Shown: piece by piece, positions 35,761 through 50,929 of the stretch
Position numbering within the stretch: the first letter of the stretch is position 1
Layout: each line of letters begins with the position of its first letter
Source: Mangifera indica
Taxonomy: Eukaryota > Streptophyta > Magnoliopsida > Sapindales > Anacardiaceae
Length of the DNA stretch: 64,000 bases
Assembly: GCF_011075055.1 (NCBI RefSeq)
Contig: NC_058146.1
Span: forward strand, 10,961,820-11,025,819
Reading direction: 5' to 3'
Position numbers and translations under genes: made by a program
Notes under the pieces: model-generated
Seen by the model: the letters and a program-made list of their open reading frames with translations, nothing else
Databases searched by the model: none
Told to the model about the DNA's origin: nothing

Positions 35761-38700
35761 AAAAGTTGATCCTTTCTCTACCCTTTACACGATACTAACA
35801 CTACAACACATTAATAGCAACAACTTACAAACAGAAAAACTTAAGTTATTTTTATCCATCATTAAATAAATAAGTCAAGTGAGAGAAATCAATATCTTCT
35901 GAATTCTTCATGATTTCTCTTTATGTTTTATAGATTTCAAAATACAATGGCTCAAGATATATTTATCTATCTTTAAACTATGTGAAGAAACATGAAGTTT
36001 AAGATTTACGAGTATAATGATTTGATGGTTAACTTATCTTCATGAATGAAATTGTGATTTACATGCATATGATAGTTTGATGTTTAATTGTTTTTTTATA
36101 ATAAATGTAATTATGACCTACATGTGGTATCAAAGCATGTTTTAAAAACTCATGTTTTTCCATTAAAGATTGTTGATTTAATATATAGTATAAATTAAAT
36201 TTGTTTGACTGCATATAGAAGTAATAATATTGATTTGTGTATAAATGTAAAGAATGAGTCTTTGTATTACATAGACAAATATGACATATTCTTTGTTTTT
36301 TCTTTTCTAAAAAACGCATAATAAATGCATTGAATTTGTAATATCCTTAGTTATGCTCGAGCCACTAGTGTCATTTTCCTAAATTTTCATTTTTGACTCG
36401 GTCAAATCTAGCTCAAAATCAGAAATAGAATTCTGATTGGGTCAAAAATAAAAGGGGGCTTGGATTTGGCCACCCAAATATGTATTGACAAAAAATAAAA
36501 AATAAAAAAACAAAAATAAAACCCTAAATGAGGTGGGATGTATTGCATATTTAAACAACTTCCCACCAGGTTTAAAAGAGGATTCTACCACCTTTCCTTC
36601 CCCATTAAAGTAGCAAATCAAAGAGCAACCTTCTAACAACTGAAGAGAAGAAATTTGACAGGTAGGGAACTCTCTTTGACAACCAAAATCTTGAAGAACC
36701 AACTTGTCGCCAACTTTGTTGGAGCAAATTTTAGGTGAGTAGGGATGTCACTTTCTTCTCTTGGATTTCATGAATCTCGGCCTTGTTTTATGCATGTTTG
36801 GGGTTAATTCTTGTTGGCTTTATGCATTGGACTTTTGTTGCAAACCTTGGAAAAAAAACGCTTGAATCCTAAATATTTATGGATGAAATATGCATTTATA
36901 GTGTGTGCTTGTATATGTTGTGTACGTGTTTTTTTTTTGTATGAATTGTTGGTTTGATGATGGCCCCTTGGATGGCTTCTTGAAGGCTAGAATCCCATGA
37001 ATGAATACATTGTTGTATGTTGCTTGCTTAATTTTGTTAAACATATTGCTATTTGATTTAATTCTGATCAGATCTGATTCTAATTTAATCTGATTTTGAT
37101 TAAGTCTGATTTTAATTTACGATTTATTATTTTTCCTATTTCATAGGATTAGAATTCCAGTTTAGTTATTTATTATTTTCTTATTTCATAGGATTAAGAT
37201 TTTAGTCTAGTTATTTATTATTTTTCTATTATATTTGGATCCACTTATAACAGGTTAACTTGACTCGTTTACAATTAACTGCCTAGGTGGTAGTTAGTCG
37301 GAGTTGAGAAAATGGTTGGTAGTTGAGGAAATATTTAAATGTCCCAAAACTGCAGAAACAACCTTTCCTATGCAAAAGAATTACACACTTTTTTTTTTGG
37401 TTCTTCCTTTCCTCTTAACACCAAAATACACGAGCTCCTCTTTTCATATAAATGCAAGTACATGAAGCAAACTGTGTTGTGGATATGAAAGTAATAATGC
37501 ATCGTATGTTGTAGATCATCCAACAAATAATTCGATGCAATTTGAGAACACAATTAATTGTTTTCATAATTTATAGAATTGGCATTATTTTCCAACATTG
37601 GCATTAGAGTCTCGGGTTGATGAGTTAATTTTCCAACATTGATATCAGAGCACTATTTTGACACATGAAAGCACTTGGGACCATCTTTTGGTGCGTGACA
37701 ACTCATGCATTATTACTTTAGGTGTGTCAATGTGCATGAATGCTTCCTTCCAATGTGCGACAACTATTTTACACTCAGATCAATGCGTGGAACAAAATCA
37801 ATGAGTCCTACATAACGTAAAAGCAAGTAATACCTCATTTCGGCTTATACAAACACGTATCGGTATTTCAAAACACATGATTCTAATTCATGCAAGCTTG
37901 TTGACTAAGGACCATTACATATAATATAAGATGTGATTAACTGATAATCTAATATATATAAAATAAAGATTTAAACTTAAAAGTAAGTCATATTCTCTTA
38001 ATTGGAAAAGAGATGATATATACCCTAATTATATTCATGCATGACCATTAGACTCTTGTAATAAATGATATTAGTTAAGACAGGATTGTGAAGAACTTTT
38101 GGGATTATGTGGATACATTACAACTTGCTAAAGAGCTGCGTCTATTAATAAATATAAAAAAAAATCCACTACTTTATTACTATTTCCAAATCAATGAAAT
38201 ATGAGCCATTTGGCTTATCATAAAGACCTTATTGTGAATAAAGTAACTCAAAGAATTGTATGGGATGATGAAATAATCCTAGTCATAGTTGTGTTGCATT
38301 TATTGTATCACATATTATAAATGTTAAATATGAGAATTCTAAGATTTGTAGGATTTAAAGAAGTTCTCATCCAAAATTAATATTGGCGCAATTGGATTGA
38401 ATTTTAAAATGCCAAACATTTGAGTCATGGAAGATGACTGGGTACATGGTGAACTTTTGATTTTATGTCTTATATGAGATATTTTAAATTTTAATGTGCA
38501 ATTACGATAATTGATGTATATGTAATTGCAATAATTAATGTTGTGTATGATATGTCTTTATGATCTAATTAACAAGTCATTCTAGAAATTATTGATTTGA
38601 ATAAGGTCAAGAAACTGAATAGGGATAATTATAATGTATGATATTTAAAGATACATTATATCTTAGATGAGCAAAATGTCTTCAAGGTCGTAAATAAGGT

Positions 38701-39929
38701 TTTGAAAGAGCTATAGTTGACTAAGGGGTAAAAACCTGAATAGTGTCTTACACAAACATGATGTAGACACAAATCATTCATGTAAGAAGAAAGATTTCAT
38801 TGCGTGTGGTATCTCGACCAGTTCTACGAATGACAATCTAGTATACTAGTACTAGTAATACCCAACTGCACACGTAATAAGAATGGTTTTGAAAGAAAAG
38901 TTTGGAGAAATTGCAATACCCAAACTAAAGTAGTTGATTGTCAAATTTAACATATATAAGAAGGTTTTCAATAATTCAATAAAACAATGTCTGAGGGACA
39001 TGTCAAATATGATTCCAAAGTCGATGTCAATTAGATATAACTTGATAGATGAACAACAGATTCATGTAGGAGTATGATATTTTTCCAATAGTTGGGAACA
39101 TATGAAGGCGCATATGACCCATAATAAGAATATAAAAACTTTTGTTGATATTTCTCACTGCATTGAAGTAAAGAACGAGTGCCTTGAGGTAGTTAGACTA
39201 GGTACTCATACATACGTTGCAAAACCGAGTTCCAAGAGTTATTTATGGCTTCAAACATAAGTGGTACAATTTTAAGAAAATGAAGGAGGTTGTATAAGGC
39301 TCAAAGTACAAGAACAAGCAATTAAAATGATACAGAGTGATAAACATGTTCGAAGAAGAGACAAAACCGAGATAACATGTCACAATTATAGCAATAAGGG
39401 TTATTTCGCTTGTGAATGCACAAAGCCAAAAAAGATATTGTCTCATTCTACTTTAAGTGATGAAACGTTAGTTTCCAATATTATACAATTAATTGAGTCT
39501 TATTCAACATGGACTATAGATTTAGGAACCACAAATAGTGTTGCCCATGATAAAGGGGTTTTTATGAAATTTCATCGAATTTCAAAGAGACAAGATGGAT
39601 TTATATAGGCAACAATTCTAAGGATGTAGTAAGAGGAATATGCATATGTAAATTAGTTTTATAAGGTGGTCAGATCCTATACCTACATAAAGTCCTATAA
39701 GTTCTAAATGTTTGACGAATTTTCAGTCTTAGTACTTGTTCTACTTAAACTAAAATATAATTGGATTTTCTTTAGGAACTTGGTCAAAATATATATAATA
39801 GTATTGAAGTCTATGGATTTGGTTTGTTGTTGAATGGTTTTTATAGGTTTAGACACCCTTATTATGATAATGATAATGTTAGTTTTTCATTATTTTTTAC
39901 TCCAAAGGTATGGATATGAATGCAAATAA

Positions 39930-40749
39930 ATGACATGATAGATTAAGACACACTAGCCAAGATAGAATGAATAGATGACCTTATGAAGGTTTATTATGAA
40001 CTATCATATAACTTGAACTACCTATATGTGATTATTGCCTTGTTAGAAAAATTACTAGAAATCCATTTGACAAAGCTGAAAGAGTTTAACATTCTTTGTA
40101 ATTCATATACTTAGTCATATGTGGTCCTATGAATGCTAAAGCAAGGCATGTTGCCTCATATTTCATTCCTCTTACATATGAGTGTACTCGATTTGGTCAT
40201 ATCTACATTATCTAATATAAGTTAGAGACAATAAATTGTTTTAGACAATATAAATTAGGTTGAGAATCAATTAGGCAAAAGGATATAAGCTTTAAGAAGT
40301 AATTAAAGTTTTGAGAATTTGTCTAAAAACTTCAAGGAACTGTGTAATGATAAAGGAATAGTAATACAAACAAATCTTTAACATCACTTTAGGGTGATGT
40401 GTGTTAACTACTACCTAGGTACTTAACCGAGTGTTTATTAAATCAATTACTTTAACTCCCTATGAGTTATTGACAAGTAGAAAACCTGAGTTAAATTAAT
40501 TATGACTTCATAGGTTAGTAGTGTTTATCCATGACTCTTCCCCATAAGTTTGAAAAATTGGGACCAAGAGAAAGAAACATATTTTTTATAAGATACATTA
40601 AACACTCCAAAGGGTATGTGTTCACTAGAAAGGATTCCACTGGAATATTAATTGAAATCATATCAAGAGATGCTATATTCATAGAAGATGTTTTTCCTAG
40701 TTGGTGTGATACTGAGATAAGTCTTCATTTATATAAGATGGAAGAATAA
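39930..40749 (+). pseudogene. Copia integrase region
   Basis: Broken frame reading DRLRHTSQDRMNR (GAG-pre-integrase, normally RLGH), then KITRNPFDKAERV, ICGPMNAKARHVASYFI and a 72-codon open end at 40,531-40,749 reading LPHKFEKLGPRERNIFFIRY and SKGYVFTRKDSTG. These follow the copia integrase pattern closely. Catalytic residues are partly lost among stops. Confidence 0.85.
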
Positions 40750-40999
40750 TAGGGATAAATACATCTCGACGACCATTAGTTGAGTCTCAAAAGGTAGTAT
40801 TTATACTTGTTCTAGATAGTAGAAGCAAATGAGATTGAGCTCCAACCTATTTTGGAAGCAATAATTCTTAATTGTTTGCCTCATCCATCTCAACCTAGAA
40901 AAAACAGTGAGATTAAGTTCTAATCTATTTCAGATAGCAGAAGTGATGATCCTCCATAACATAGGAGTAGACATCAAAAAGTACCTAAATGACGTTTTA

Positions 41000-41640
41000 A
41001 AATTGAAAATGAGGTTTTCATAACCACTCCCCAAGATGATAAAAAACCACTTTATAGTTTGGTTGATTTACTATTGGGTCGAAAACCTATTGGGAACAAG
41101 TGGATTCTCAAAATCAAACGTAAGGTGGATGACTTAATAGATGGATACAACTTCATCTTGTGATAAAAAACTATACTCAATAAGAAGGTATAGATAACTA
41201 AGAAATGTTTTTGCAAGTTGTAAAATTCATTTCAGTCTGTTTGATTCTAGCTATAGTGAAACGTTTGATTTAGAGTTGCATCAGATGAATGTCAAGACAA
41301 CTTTCCTTAGTAGAAAGCTTGACAAAGATATCTATGCGAAAAAATCTATAGATTTTGTTATTACAGGTCAGAAACGCAAAGTGTGTAAACTTTAAAGATT
41401 GACATTTGACCTGAAACAATTATCTAAATAGTGGTACTTGAAATTTCACAAGGCTATAAAATCTTATGACATTAAAATGATTAAACATGACTACTGTGTC
41501 TATCTGCCGAAGTCTGATGATAAATTTATAATTTTATCTTTGTACATAAATAATGTGTTAATAGTTGAAAACGATTTGAAGCGTATGATGACTATTAAAG
41601 GTTGATTATCTATGAATTTTGACATGAAGGATACAAGTGT
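41000..41640 (+). pseudogene. Copia reverse transcriptase region
   Basis: Reads GRKPIGNKWILKIKRKVDD, then LELHQMNVKTTFLSRKLDKDIY (family: LHQMDVKTAFLNGEL), QKRKVCKL, and SLYINNVLIVENDLK, where the catalytic Y-V-D-D is Y-I-N-N. Loss of both aspartates means no polymerase activity. Stops are also present. Confidence 0.85.
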
Positions 41641-41729
41641 GGCAGATTACATATCAAGAATTAAAATAAAAAAGGATCATTTAAAGAAATTTTGATTTTA
41701 CTATAAGAGCATTGTATTCAAAAAGTAAC

Positions 41730-42510
41730 TAAAATGATTCAATATGGTAAACTGTAAACCCATTAATACTTCTATGCGAAAAGGCGAACTATTCAGTCAA
41801 GAGATATGTCCCAAAACTCAAGATGAAAGAAGAGAAATATCAATAGTATCCTATTTTAAATGTCGTCGGATGCCTTATGTATGCTATGGCGCGTACATGC
41901 TCAGACATTTGTTTTTGTTATCGAATTGGTTAGTCGATATCAGTTGAATCTTGAAAAAGAGCACTAGAACACTAAACCCATTTAAGATGATTAAGATATT
42001 TAAAAGGTACTGTGGATTATTGTTTATGTTATCAAGGATCAAATTTGTGTTTGATTGGCTTTTTAAATGCCAGTTGGGGAGGTAATTTAGACCAACACAA
42101 ACCCATTTCTAGCTATGCTTCCTTACTATAAAAGGGTCCATATCATAAAACAGTAAGAAATAGACAAGCATAGTCTTATCCATAATATATACCAAGTATA
42201 TAGCTTGTTTAGTGATTGTGCAAGAAACTATTCAATTAAGAAGATTCTTACTGAATTGGGTATACAAAACAATATTGTTGGAGTAATGGTTATTCACTAT
42301 CATATCAAGCCGGAATAGCTTTACAGAAGATCTTAAATTTTATAGAAGAACCAAACATATCACACTATACATAATTTTATGATTGACATCATTTTCAAAA
42401 GGAAAGTGAGCGTACAATATAAAACTACATATCATAGGGTCACTGATGCTTCGACTAAACTTATTCTAAGAGATGTATATCTTGAACATGTTAAATCTCT
42501 TATTGCATAA
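41730..42510 (+). pseudogene. Copia RNase H end
   Basis: Opens FNMVNCKPINTSMRKGE, the usual link between RT and RNase H, followed by KTQDERREIS and decayed sequence ending near a Leu-rich RLNLF-EMYIL segment. The left-copy part is 6,037-6,730. Confidence 0.75.
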
Positions 42511-44355
42511 ATTGTGATTGATAAATTGTTAAGCTTATATATTATACTAGTGACACAATGTTAAAAACCATGAATTCAAGATCATTTTTGTTTTTTTAAC
42601 TTGCATCCCGAAATTCATGTTATTTCACTGTATATACATCATTTTATTTGAAAGCTCAATAAAATTATAATGTCACACAAGTTTAAGATTGGCTCACTCA
42701 CACGAGTAGTCACCTTTGGTGTTGAAAAAGTATGCAAAGATGAGACATATTTCTTAAAAAAAGTAACGCTGAAAGAGTGCAAAAAGAGGAGACAAGTTAC
42801 TCGAGAAATGAATTATTAATTGAAATGTCGCCTTGATGATTAATCAATATAAGGTCATGAATAGATAAAATTGATAATGACTTTGGATTGCCCTTGTCCT
42901 AATAACTTTTGACAATCAAATGTGAGTTCTTAATTAATATTTGTAAGTGTGAAGATGATCAAGAACTTAAGTAAGGCGCTAGGTGTAGTGACTAAAATAA
43001 GATCTCTACAGCGTTGATGTAATGACATTTATAAAAAATACACACTATAACACATGTTTCATACCATAGGTGCATAAATGAGTTAACTAATTGAAATAGT
43101 GAGAGGATGAATCCCTGCTCATTCACTGTGTGAGACTTTATGAGTTTCACCTTATTTCGATATCTTTAGACTCTTTATTGTTATTTAATATTTACTCTTA
43201 ATGTTTATTACTCCTTCCAACACCAAAATACAAAGGTTCCTCTTTTCAAAAAAATGCAAGTACATGAGCAAACTATGTTGTGGATATAAAAGTAATAATG
43301 TATCGAATGCTATGGATCATCCAACGATTAATTTGATGTAATTTGGGTACGTAATTAATTATTTTCATAATTTACAAAATTGGTATTATTTTCCAACATT
43401 TTCCTATTTTATAGGATTAGGATTCTCGTTTAGACTGCATTGTAATACTATATATTATACAATATTTCGTCAATAATATTAATTTGATTTATAACCCAAT
43501 TCATAATTCTACATAGTATTAGAGTGGTTAATATCAATTTTGGGCCTTCAGTTTTGAAAACTGATTTTTCTTTTTCTCTAGCCCTACTTTCATCTCTTTT
43601 ATGATTGAGCCTTTGTTCTTGTCTCTCTCACAATTGAGCCTTCACTTTAGTCTCTCTCACGATTGAGTCATCACTCTCGTCTCTCACATAATTAAACACT
43701 AACTCTCATCTCTCACACTATTGAGCACCTGCTTTCATCTTTCTACTATTGGTTGTTTTCTCACCCATACTATTGATGTCCCATCATTTCTCTATTTTTG
43801 AAATGAACCAAGGTTTTTGTTTACTGTTTGTCTCTTTTTTCTTTTAATGGCTAATTCGAACCTTTTTTCAATCACTATTAATTCTACTACTATGGTTTTT
43901 TTTTCAATCCCCATTGCCTTCAATGGTCTGTGATTCTCTTTTTGGAAACATCTTTCTTCTATCTTTGGTCACATAACATTGAGCCAACATAAGCCCAACC
44001 TTTCCCTCTAACGTGTTCTCTCTCTCCTAAAGCAATTGACTTTTTACCTTTTGTCTCCAATTGTAGTTTTGAGAGCTCTCGCTGTAATTATAGGGGAGTG
44101 TTAAACATATTCCTATTTAATCTAATTTTAATCAGATCTGATTCTAATTTAATCTAATTCTGATTTAGTTTGATTTTGACTTGTTATTTATTATTTTTCC
44201 TATATCATATGATTAGGATTCCAATTTAGTTATTTATTATTTTCCTATTTCATAGGATTATAATTTCAGTTTGGTTATTTATTATTTTTCTTATTTCAGA
44301 GGATTAGGATTCCTGTTTAGGCTACATTGTAATACTATATATTATACATATTTGG

Positions 44356-46747
44356 GCTAGATGACAAGCCATATTCAAACTAGAAAATCTACTTATCGAG
44401 GATGTCAATCACTTTTAAAAGGTACCCAAGAAAGTCTCACGCACGCTCTTGAACATAATCCATTCGAGTTATGAATCCAGATTGGAGTTTGAGTTGAAAA
44501 ATATGTTGCAAGTTGCCCAATTGCATACGTCATAAGAATGCATTATACAAGTACTAGTAATACTAGACTATTTCAACTTGTGGAGGTGTATGGGACCATG
44601 TTTTGGTGCGTGATAGCTTGTGGATTATTGTTTCAAGTGTGCCAGAGCGCATGAATTCTTCCTTCTAATATGCGACAACTATTTTATGCTCAGATCGATG
44701 CATTGAACAAAATTTATGGGTTCTACAAAGAGTAAAAGCAAGTAATACCTCATTTTCGCTTATGCAAACACGTATCGGTATTTCAAAACACATATTTCTA
44801 ATTCATGCAAGCTTGTTAACTAAGGACCATTACATATAATATAAGATATGATTAACTGACAATCTAATATATACATATATATATAATAAAGATTTAGACT
44901 AAAAAGTAAGTCACATTCTCTTATAGCCTAATTATATTCATGCATGACCATTAGACTCGTGTAATAAATGATGTTATTCAGGACAATAATATGAAGAACT
45001 TTTGGGATTATGTGGATACATTACAAATTGCAAAAAAGTGGCGCATAGTAATAAATATAAAAAAAACCCACTACTTTATTGCTATTTCCAAATGAATGAA
45101 ATGTGAGACATTTGGCCTATCATAGAGGCCTTATTGTAAATAAAGTAACTCAAAGAATTGTACAAGATGATGAAATGGTCCTAGTTATAGTTGTGTTGCA
45201 CTTGTTGTATCACCTATTATAAATGTTAAATGTGGGAATTTTGAGATTTGTAGGATTTAATGAAATTCTTATCCAGAAATTAATATTAACGCAATTGGAT
45301 TGAATTTTAAAATATCAAACTTTTGAGTCATGAAAGATAATTAGAAATATGGTGAACTTTTGATTTTGTGTCTTATGTGAAATATTTTAAATTTTAATTT
45401 GCAATTATGATAATTGATGTGTATGTAATTGCAATAATTAATGTTGTGTTTGATATGTCTTTACGATCTAATTAATCAAGCCATTCTAGAAATTATTGAC
45501 TTGAATAAGACCAAAAGACTGAATAGGGATAATTATAACGTATGACATTTAAAAATGCACTACATCCTAGATGGGCAAAATGTCTTCAAGGCCATAAAAT
45601 GAGGTTATGGAAGAGTCACAACTGATTAAGGGGTAGATACCTGAATAGTGTCTTACACAAACATGATGTGATATATGTCACGCATGTAAAAAGAAAGATT
45701 TCATTACATGTGGTATCTTGACCAGTTCTGTGAATGATAATCTGGTATAGAGTACTAGTAATGCCCAACTGTATATGTCATAAGAATGGTTTTGAAAGAA
45801 AATTTTGGAGGAACTACAATCCTCAAACTAAGGTAGTTGATTGTCAAATTTGACATATAGAAAAAGGTCCTCAACAAGTCGATGAAATAATATCTAAGGG
45901 ACATGTCAAATATGGTTATAGAGCCGAAGTGAACTAGACACAACTTGATAGATGAAATATAGGTTCATGTAGGAATACGATATTTTCCTGATAGTTGGGA
46001 ACATATAAAGGTGCATATGACCCATAATGAGAATATAAAGACTTTTGTTGACATTTCTCACGACATTAAGCTAAAGGATGAGTGCTTTGAGGTAATTGGA
46101 TCAAGTACTCATGCATATACTGCAAAATCGAGTTCCAAGAGTTTTGTAAGGCTTCAAATGTAAGTGGTACAAGTCTAAGAAAAGGAAGGAGGTCACATAA
46201 GGCAAATTATAAGAACAAGCAATTAAAACGATATAGAATGATAAACATGCTAGAAGAAGAGACAAAACCAAGATGACATGTTGCAAATGTAGCAATAAAG
46301 GTTATATCGCCCGTGAGCGCACGAAGCTAAAAATGATATTGTCTCATTCTACTTTAAGTGATGAAACGTTAGTTTCCAGTACTATACAATTAACTGAGTC
46401 TTATTCTATATAGACTCTAGATTTAGGAACCACAAACCATGTAGCTCATGATATAGGGGTTTTTTGTGGAATTTCATCGAATTTTAAAGAGATTAGATGG
46501 ATTTATATAGGCAATAATACTAGGGGTGTAGTAAAAGGAATAGACATATGTAAATTAGGTTTGCAAGATAGTCAGATCCTATACCTACATAAAGTCCTAT
46601 AAGCTTTAGATATTCAATGAATTTTTGGTCATAGTGCTTGTTCTACTTAAACTAAGATATAATTTGAATTTCTCTAGGAACTTGGTTAAAATATATATAA
46701 TAGTATTGACTTCTATGAATTTGGTTTATTGTTGAATGGTTTTTATA
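44356..46747 (+). mobile_element. Second copia fragment (right copy), interrupted by the CACTA element
   Basis: Right-copy partner of 8,566-10,819 plus 16,001-16,100. It keeps 69 bp (46,579-46,647) that the gypsy body replaced in the left copy. Zinc-knuckle relic near 46,275-46,330 (CCKCSNKGY), protease relic near 46,420. It resumes at 51,673-51,755 after the CACTA element. Confidence 0.7.
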
Positions 46748-46774
46748 CACTACAACAAATATTAAATTTAAGAA

Positions 46775-48295
46775 CAAAATATTGAGAGACAATTATAATT
46801 TTGTCCCAGAATATTACTTTTAAAGACAAAATCTTAATTTCGTCCCCAATAAGTTAAGATTTATTTTTAAGGATATTTTTAATATTGTCTCAAAATGATA
46901 ATTTTACAGACAATTTAATTAGGGTCACAAAATGATAATTTTAGGGGATGAAATCTTAATTTTGTCCCAAAAAACGTATAATTTATTTTTAGAGACAATT
47001 TTAATTTTGTCCTACAATTTCACTTTTAGGGACAATTTTATTTTAGTCCCAGAATAATAAATTTAGGGAATGAAATTTTAGTATTGTCCACAAAAACATA
47101 GAATTTATTTTTAGGGACAATTTTAGTTTTATCCTAGAATATTACTTTTAAGGACGAAATTTTAATTTTGCCCCCAATAAGTTAAGATTTATTTTTAGAA
47201 ACGATTTTGATTTCGTTCTAGAATGTCACTTTTAAGGACGTTTTTATTTTTATCCCATAATGATAATTTTAGGAGATGAAATTTAAATTTCATCCCCAAA
47301 GGCATAGGTTTTATTTTTAGGGATGATTTTATTTTTGTCTTAGAATGATAAATTTAGGGGATGAAATTTTAATTTTGTCCCCAAAAACATAGAATTTATT
47401 TTTAGAGATGATTTTAATTTCTCTCAGAATGTTACTTTTAGGGACGAAATCTTAATTTCATCTCCAAAAAGTTAAAATTTATTTTTAGGGATAATTTTGA
47501 TTTCATTCTTGAATGTCACTTTTAGGGACAAAATCTTAATTTTGTCCCAAAAATTGTATGATTTATCTTTAGTGTTTAATTTAATTTCGTCTTAAAATGT
47601 CACTTCTAGGAACGATTTTATTTTTGTCCCAAATAATAACTTTAGGGGATGAAATTTTAATTTTATCTAAAAAACATAAGATTTGTTTTTAAAAACGATT
47701 TTAATTTCATCTTAGAATGTTACTTTTAGGGACAAAATCTTAATTTCATCTCTAAAAACATCAAATTTATTTTTAGAGAAAATTTTAATTTTGTCTAAAT
47801 TATTACTTTTAGAGATGAAATCTTAATTTCGTTTCCAATAAGTTAAGATTTATTTTTAAGGATATTTTTAATGTCCCCCATAAATAATGATAATTCTAGG
47901 GATAATTTTTTTTGTCCCAAAACGATAATTCTAGAGTTCATTTTTAGGCGCATTTTTAATTACGTCATAGGATAATAATTTTCAAGACGATATATTGTTG
48001 CCTAAAAATGATTATTTTAGAAAATGATTATTTTAAGGAATGAATTTTAGATTTAAGATTTATTTTTAAGGACAATTTTAATTTCATCTCAAAAACATAG
48101 AATTTATTTTTTTGAATAATTTTATTTTTGTCCTAAATTGTAACTTTTGGATACAAGTTTATTTTTGTCCTTGAAAGATAATTTTAGAGGATTTCCAAAA
48201 ATGCAAGATTTATTTTTAGCGACAATTTTAATTTCGTCTAAAAATGTTACTTTGGGGACAAAATTTAAATTTTATCCTAAAATATTTTTTTAAAT
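46775..48295. repeat. CACTA 5' subterminal repeat array, right copy
   Basis: Same irregular gggacgaaat / attttgtccc arrays as 16,130-17,690, with small insertions and deletions between copies. Confidence 0.85.
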
Positions 48296-50929
48296 CAAAT
48301 AAACCTTGAGTAAAAAGATGTTGTTTTAGATTGATTTTTGATCAATAATTCAAATTTAGATCTCGATTCAATTTAAATTCATAACTAAGGTAGATACAAA
48401 TTTATAATTCAAATGGGTAGTTTCATGGCAACCTCCTTCGTTCCTTTTTTTATTATATTATTTTTGGTTCGCTAATTTTCTCTGAAATCTGAAAAATAAC
48501 ATTTACAAAAACAAGGCTCCAAAATCAATCACATTTCTTCCTCTTTGAAGGTAAATCCTCTTCTGAATTACTGCTACTTCACTTACTAATATTAATTCTA
48601 ATCTCGCACGAATTCTTTCTATAATTTCGCTTTTTTATTAGTTTTTCTTTCTGATCAAGAAACAACATAGTGCCAATTCTTTTATGGTGGTGGCAAATGC
48701 GGCTGATGAAACCACAAAAATATGTAGTCACTAGTAATCATAGTACTTAGCCTATATATTATGTTATAATTTGTGGTAGCTTATGAATTTCGAAGTGTTT
48801 TTTTTTTTTAGTTTCCATTTGTGAATTTTTTTTAGAATTTGTTTTCCATATTTAATTGTGTTAGAGAAAATTTTTCATTTTGATATATGATTCATCTCTA
48901 GTTTGATATCTATGGAGTAAGTGCTAAAAATCGTAAGTCAACTTAGTTAAGCTTGACCTGACTAATTTCTTGGATTCTTAACTTTCATTTTATTGTCCTT
49001 TATCAGACCTTCCATATGGTTAGATTTCGTGTTTTGTGTTCATTCCTGGATGATCATTTATGTTGCATATGACCTTTGCTTTGTATTGTTAACACGAATT
49101 GACGTGTTCATTGTTTTAGGCAAGGTTTATTTGAGTCTATGGTATTAATTGATTTTTTTAAATTTTAGTCAAACCTAATTAACAAACATAAAATGTCTTA
49201 TGTATATCATGTGTCTGTTATGCTCCATCTTTTACGCTAAAGCTAATTACAGAGCATGGCTGCTATATATGACTCTTTTTTTTTGTGTTTACAACATGAC
49301 TATTATGCCATCTAAGCCAGTGGACAACTTCCAGGTAAAAGAAATTGTTGTTGATTAATCTTATAGGTCCAATTTAATATATTTATGTGTATATGTTGAC
49401 AGTTGATAAATTATTTAATTTGATTTTTTTTAAAATCTTGTGCAACACTATCTTTTGGTTTTTTCATAAGCAAGTTCGTAGGATCTATGTCATTGTTACT
49501 GCAGTCATCTTTCTGGTCTCTATGCTTTCATTCTTTCTTTTGAATCCAAGTTAATGTGGCAAATAGGTGAAACTGCTCATATGTGTCATTTTCTATGGTG
49601 GATTTAGGGAAGGAAAAAGAGATTGTGAGGTGGAAAATGGTGATTCAACCTTATTGGAAATGGAATTTGGTATGGGTAGTTTAGTTGAAAGAATTTTGCT
49701 TTATTACAGAGGAGTAAAGGGTTATGGCCATTGTTAATGGACATATATTTTCCATAGAAGCAACTTGTTTCAATGCTACATGACTCAAAATAGTGTGATC
49801 TTAATCATATATTCTTACAAGCCATATGGTTTTCATGATTCTTCTTTCACATTTTTATAAACTATTAGCATTAAACATCATTTTCTCTCTGTTCTATGCC
49901 ATTACTTTAAACTTATGATGTAATGTTTCAATGGCTTCAAAGTACAAAATGGGTTGTGTCAAGATATGACATTTCTTTGAAAAATACTCTATGGTAAGGT
50001 GGAATATAAGACAGTTTGTTCCCTTCTATCCCCTCTTGAACTCTTTTTTTTTTTCAAATGAGTAATACAAGTTTATTCTATTTTGATGCTCGGAAAAAAA
50101 TAGGAAAAAAAAATAGTCTTGGCTATATGTTGCTTTTGAGTTCCACAAAATAATATCTTTGATTAGTAAATTAAAATTGTAAAATAATGTATTCAAGTGT
50201 TTTGTCATATTAGATGGTCAGTATTTGTTGTATGATGCAGAGAGATGTTAGGCATTGTTTAATGGTTTTAGAGGGTTGTCTGTTCAATTAGCTTGAGAAG
50301 TGGTCTGCATTAATCTTTGTTTCTGTGTTATCCTTATATTGCCTCTGTTTGCATTTTGGAAAAGATACTAATGTATGTGAAGCATAGGTGTTGATGACTT
50401 GTGCTACTGTCAATGATTCTTTTTTCTCTTCATATTATTATGTTTTGATTCTTAGGATACTATTTGTACAATCATTCAAAACTCTTGGAATAAACTTTTC
50501 ATCAAGGCAATTTTTGTGCTATAAATCAGCCAACATTAAAGATTAGGTATGTTTTAAGTTTGTTTTATGTGAATTATTATGACAAATCAACAAATTCAAT
50601 GACTTGGGCAAATTTATGCAGCTATGTGCTTGGTGTGCGGGGGCAGTTTCTTCTTTGATTGTGCACTCATGCAAGGAAGACAGGTTTGGGGTTGTCCAAC
50701 TTTCTAGTAGCCATGCTGCCCTGTGTGCTTGCTGTTAAAGCTTTTAATATGATTTGTAGTAGTACTAACAATTTAATGCTTAGTTATTAGTTGATTTTAG
50801 TAATAATAGCTTAATATAATTAATATTTTTTTACTTAGTTGAAATGATGTTTTGTATGAATGGTTGAATTTTGAGGATTAATATGACTATTAATTTTAAT
50901 TTATGATTGAAATTCCCGTATCAAATTCA
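48296..50929. other. CACTA interior of unknown content, right copy
   Basis: Aligns with 17,691-20,264. It contains about 50 bp near 48,661-48,711 that the left copy lacks; one frame there reads NSFMVVANAADETTK, which looks codon-like but is not recognised. The 86-codon frame of the left copy is stopped here near 49,735. Confidence 0.45.

Larger units (their letters stand above)
37236..43388 (+). mobile_element. Nearly full-length but decayed Ty1-copia element
   Basis: LTR end ttttccaaca at 37,597, primer-like word 37,598-37,609 and a second, closer match (ttgatatcagagc) at 37,639-37,651; matching LTR end at 43,379-43,388. Domains in copia order, in a frame broken by dozens of stops: gag zinc-knuckle relic (39,370-39,430), protease relic (39,505-39,545, DLGTTN), GAG-pre-integrase and integrase (39,930-40,750), RT (41,000-41,640) and RNase H (41,730-42,510). 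Integrase before RT is diagnostic of Ty1-copia. The left copy has lost 38,264-41,821. Confidence 0.88.
37035..44355 (+). mobile_element. Short LTR retroelement containing a nested copia (right copy)
   Basis: The LTR starts TGTTAAACATATTGC at 37,035, is interrupted near 37,235, and resumes after 43,388. A primer-like word and C/T-rich interior follow, then a purine tract taggggag just before the 3' LTR at 44,099, which is cut off near 44,355. It is the same arrangement as 4,804-8,565. Confidence 0.7.
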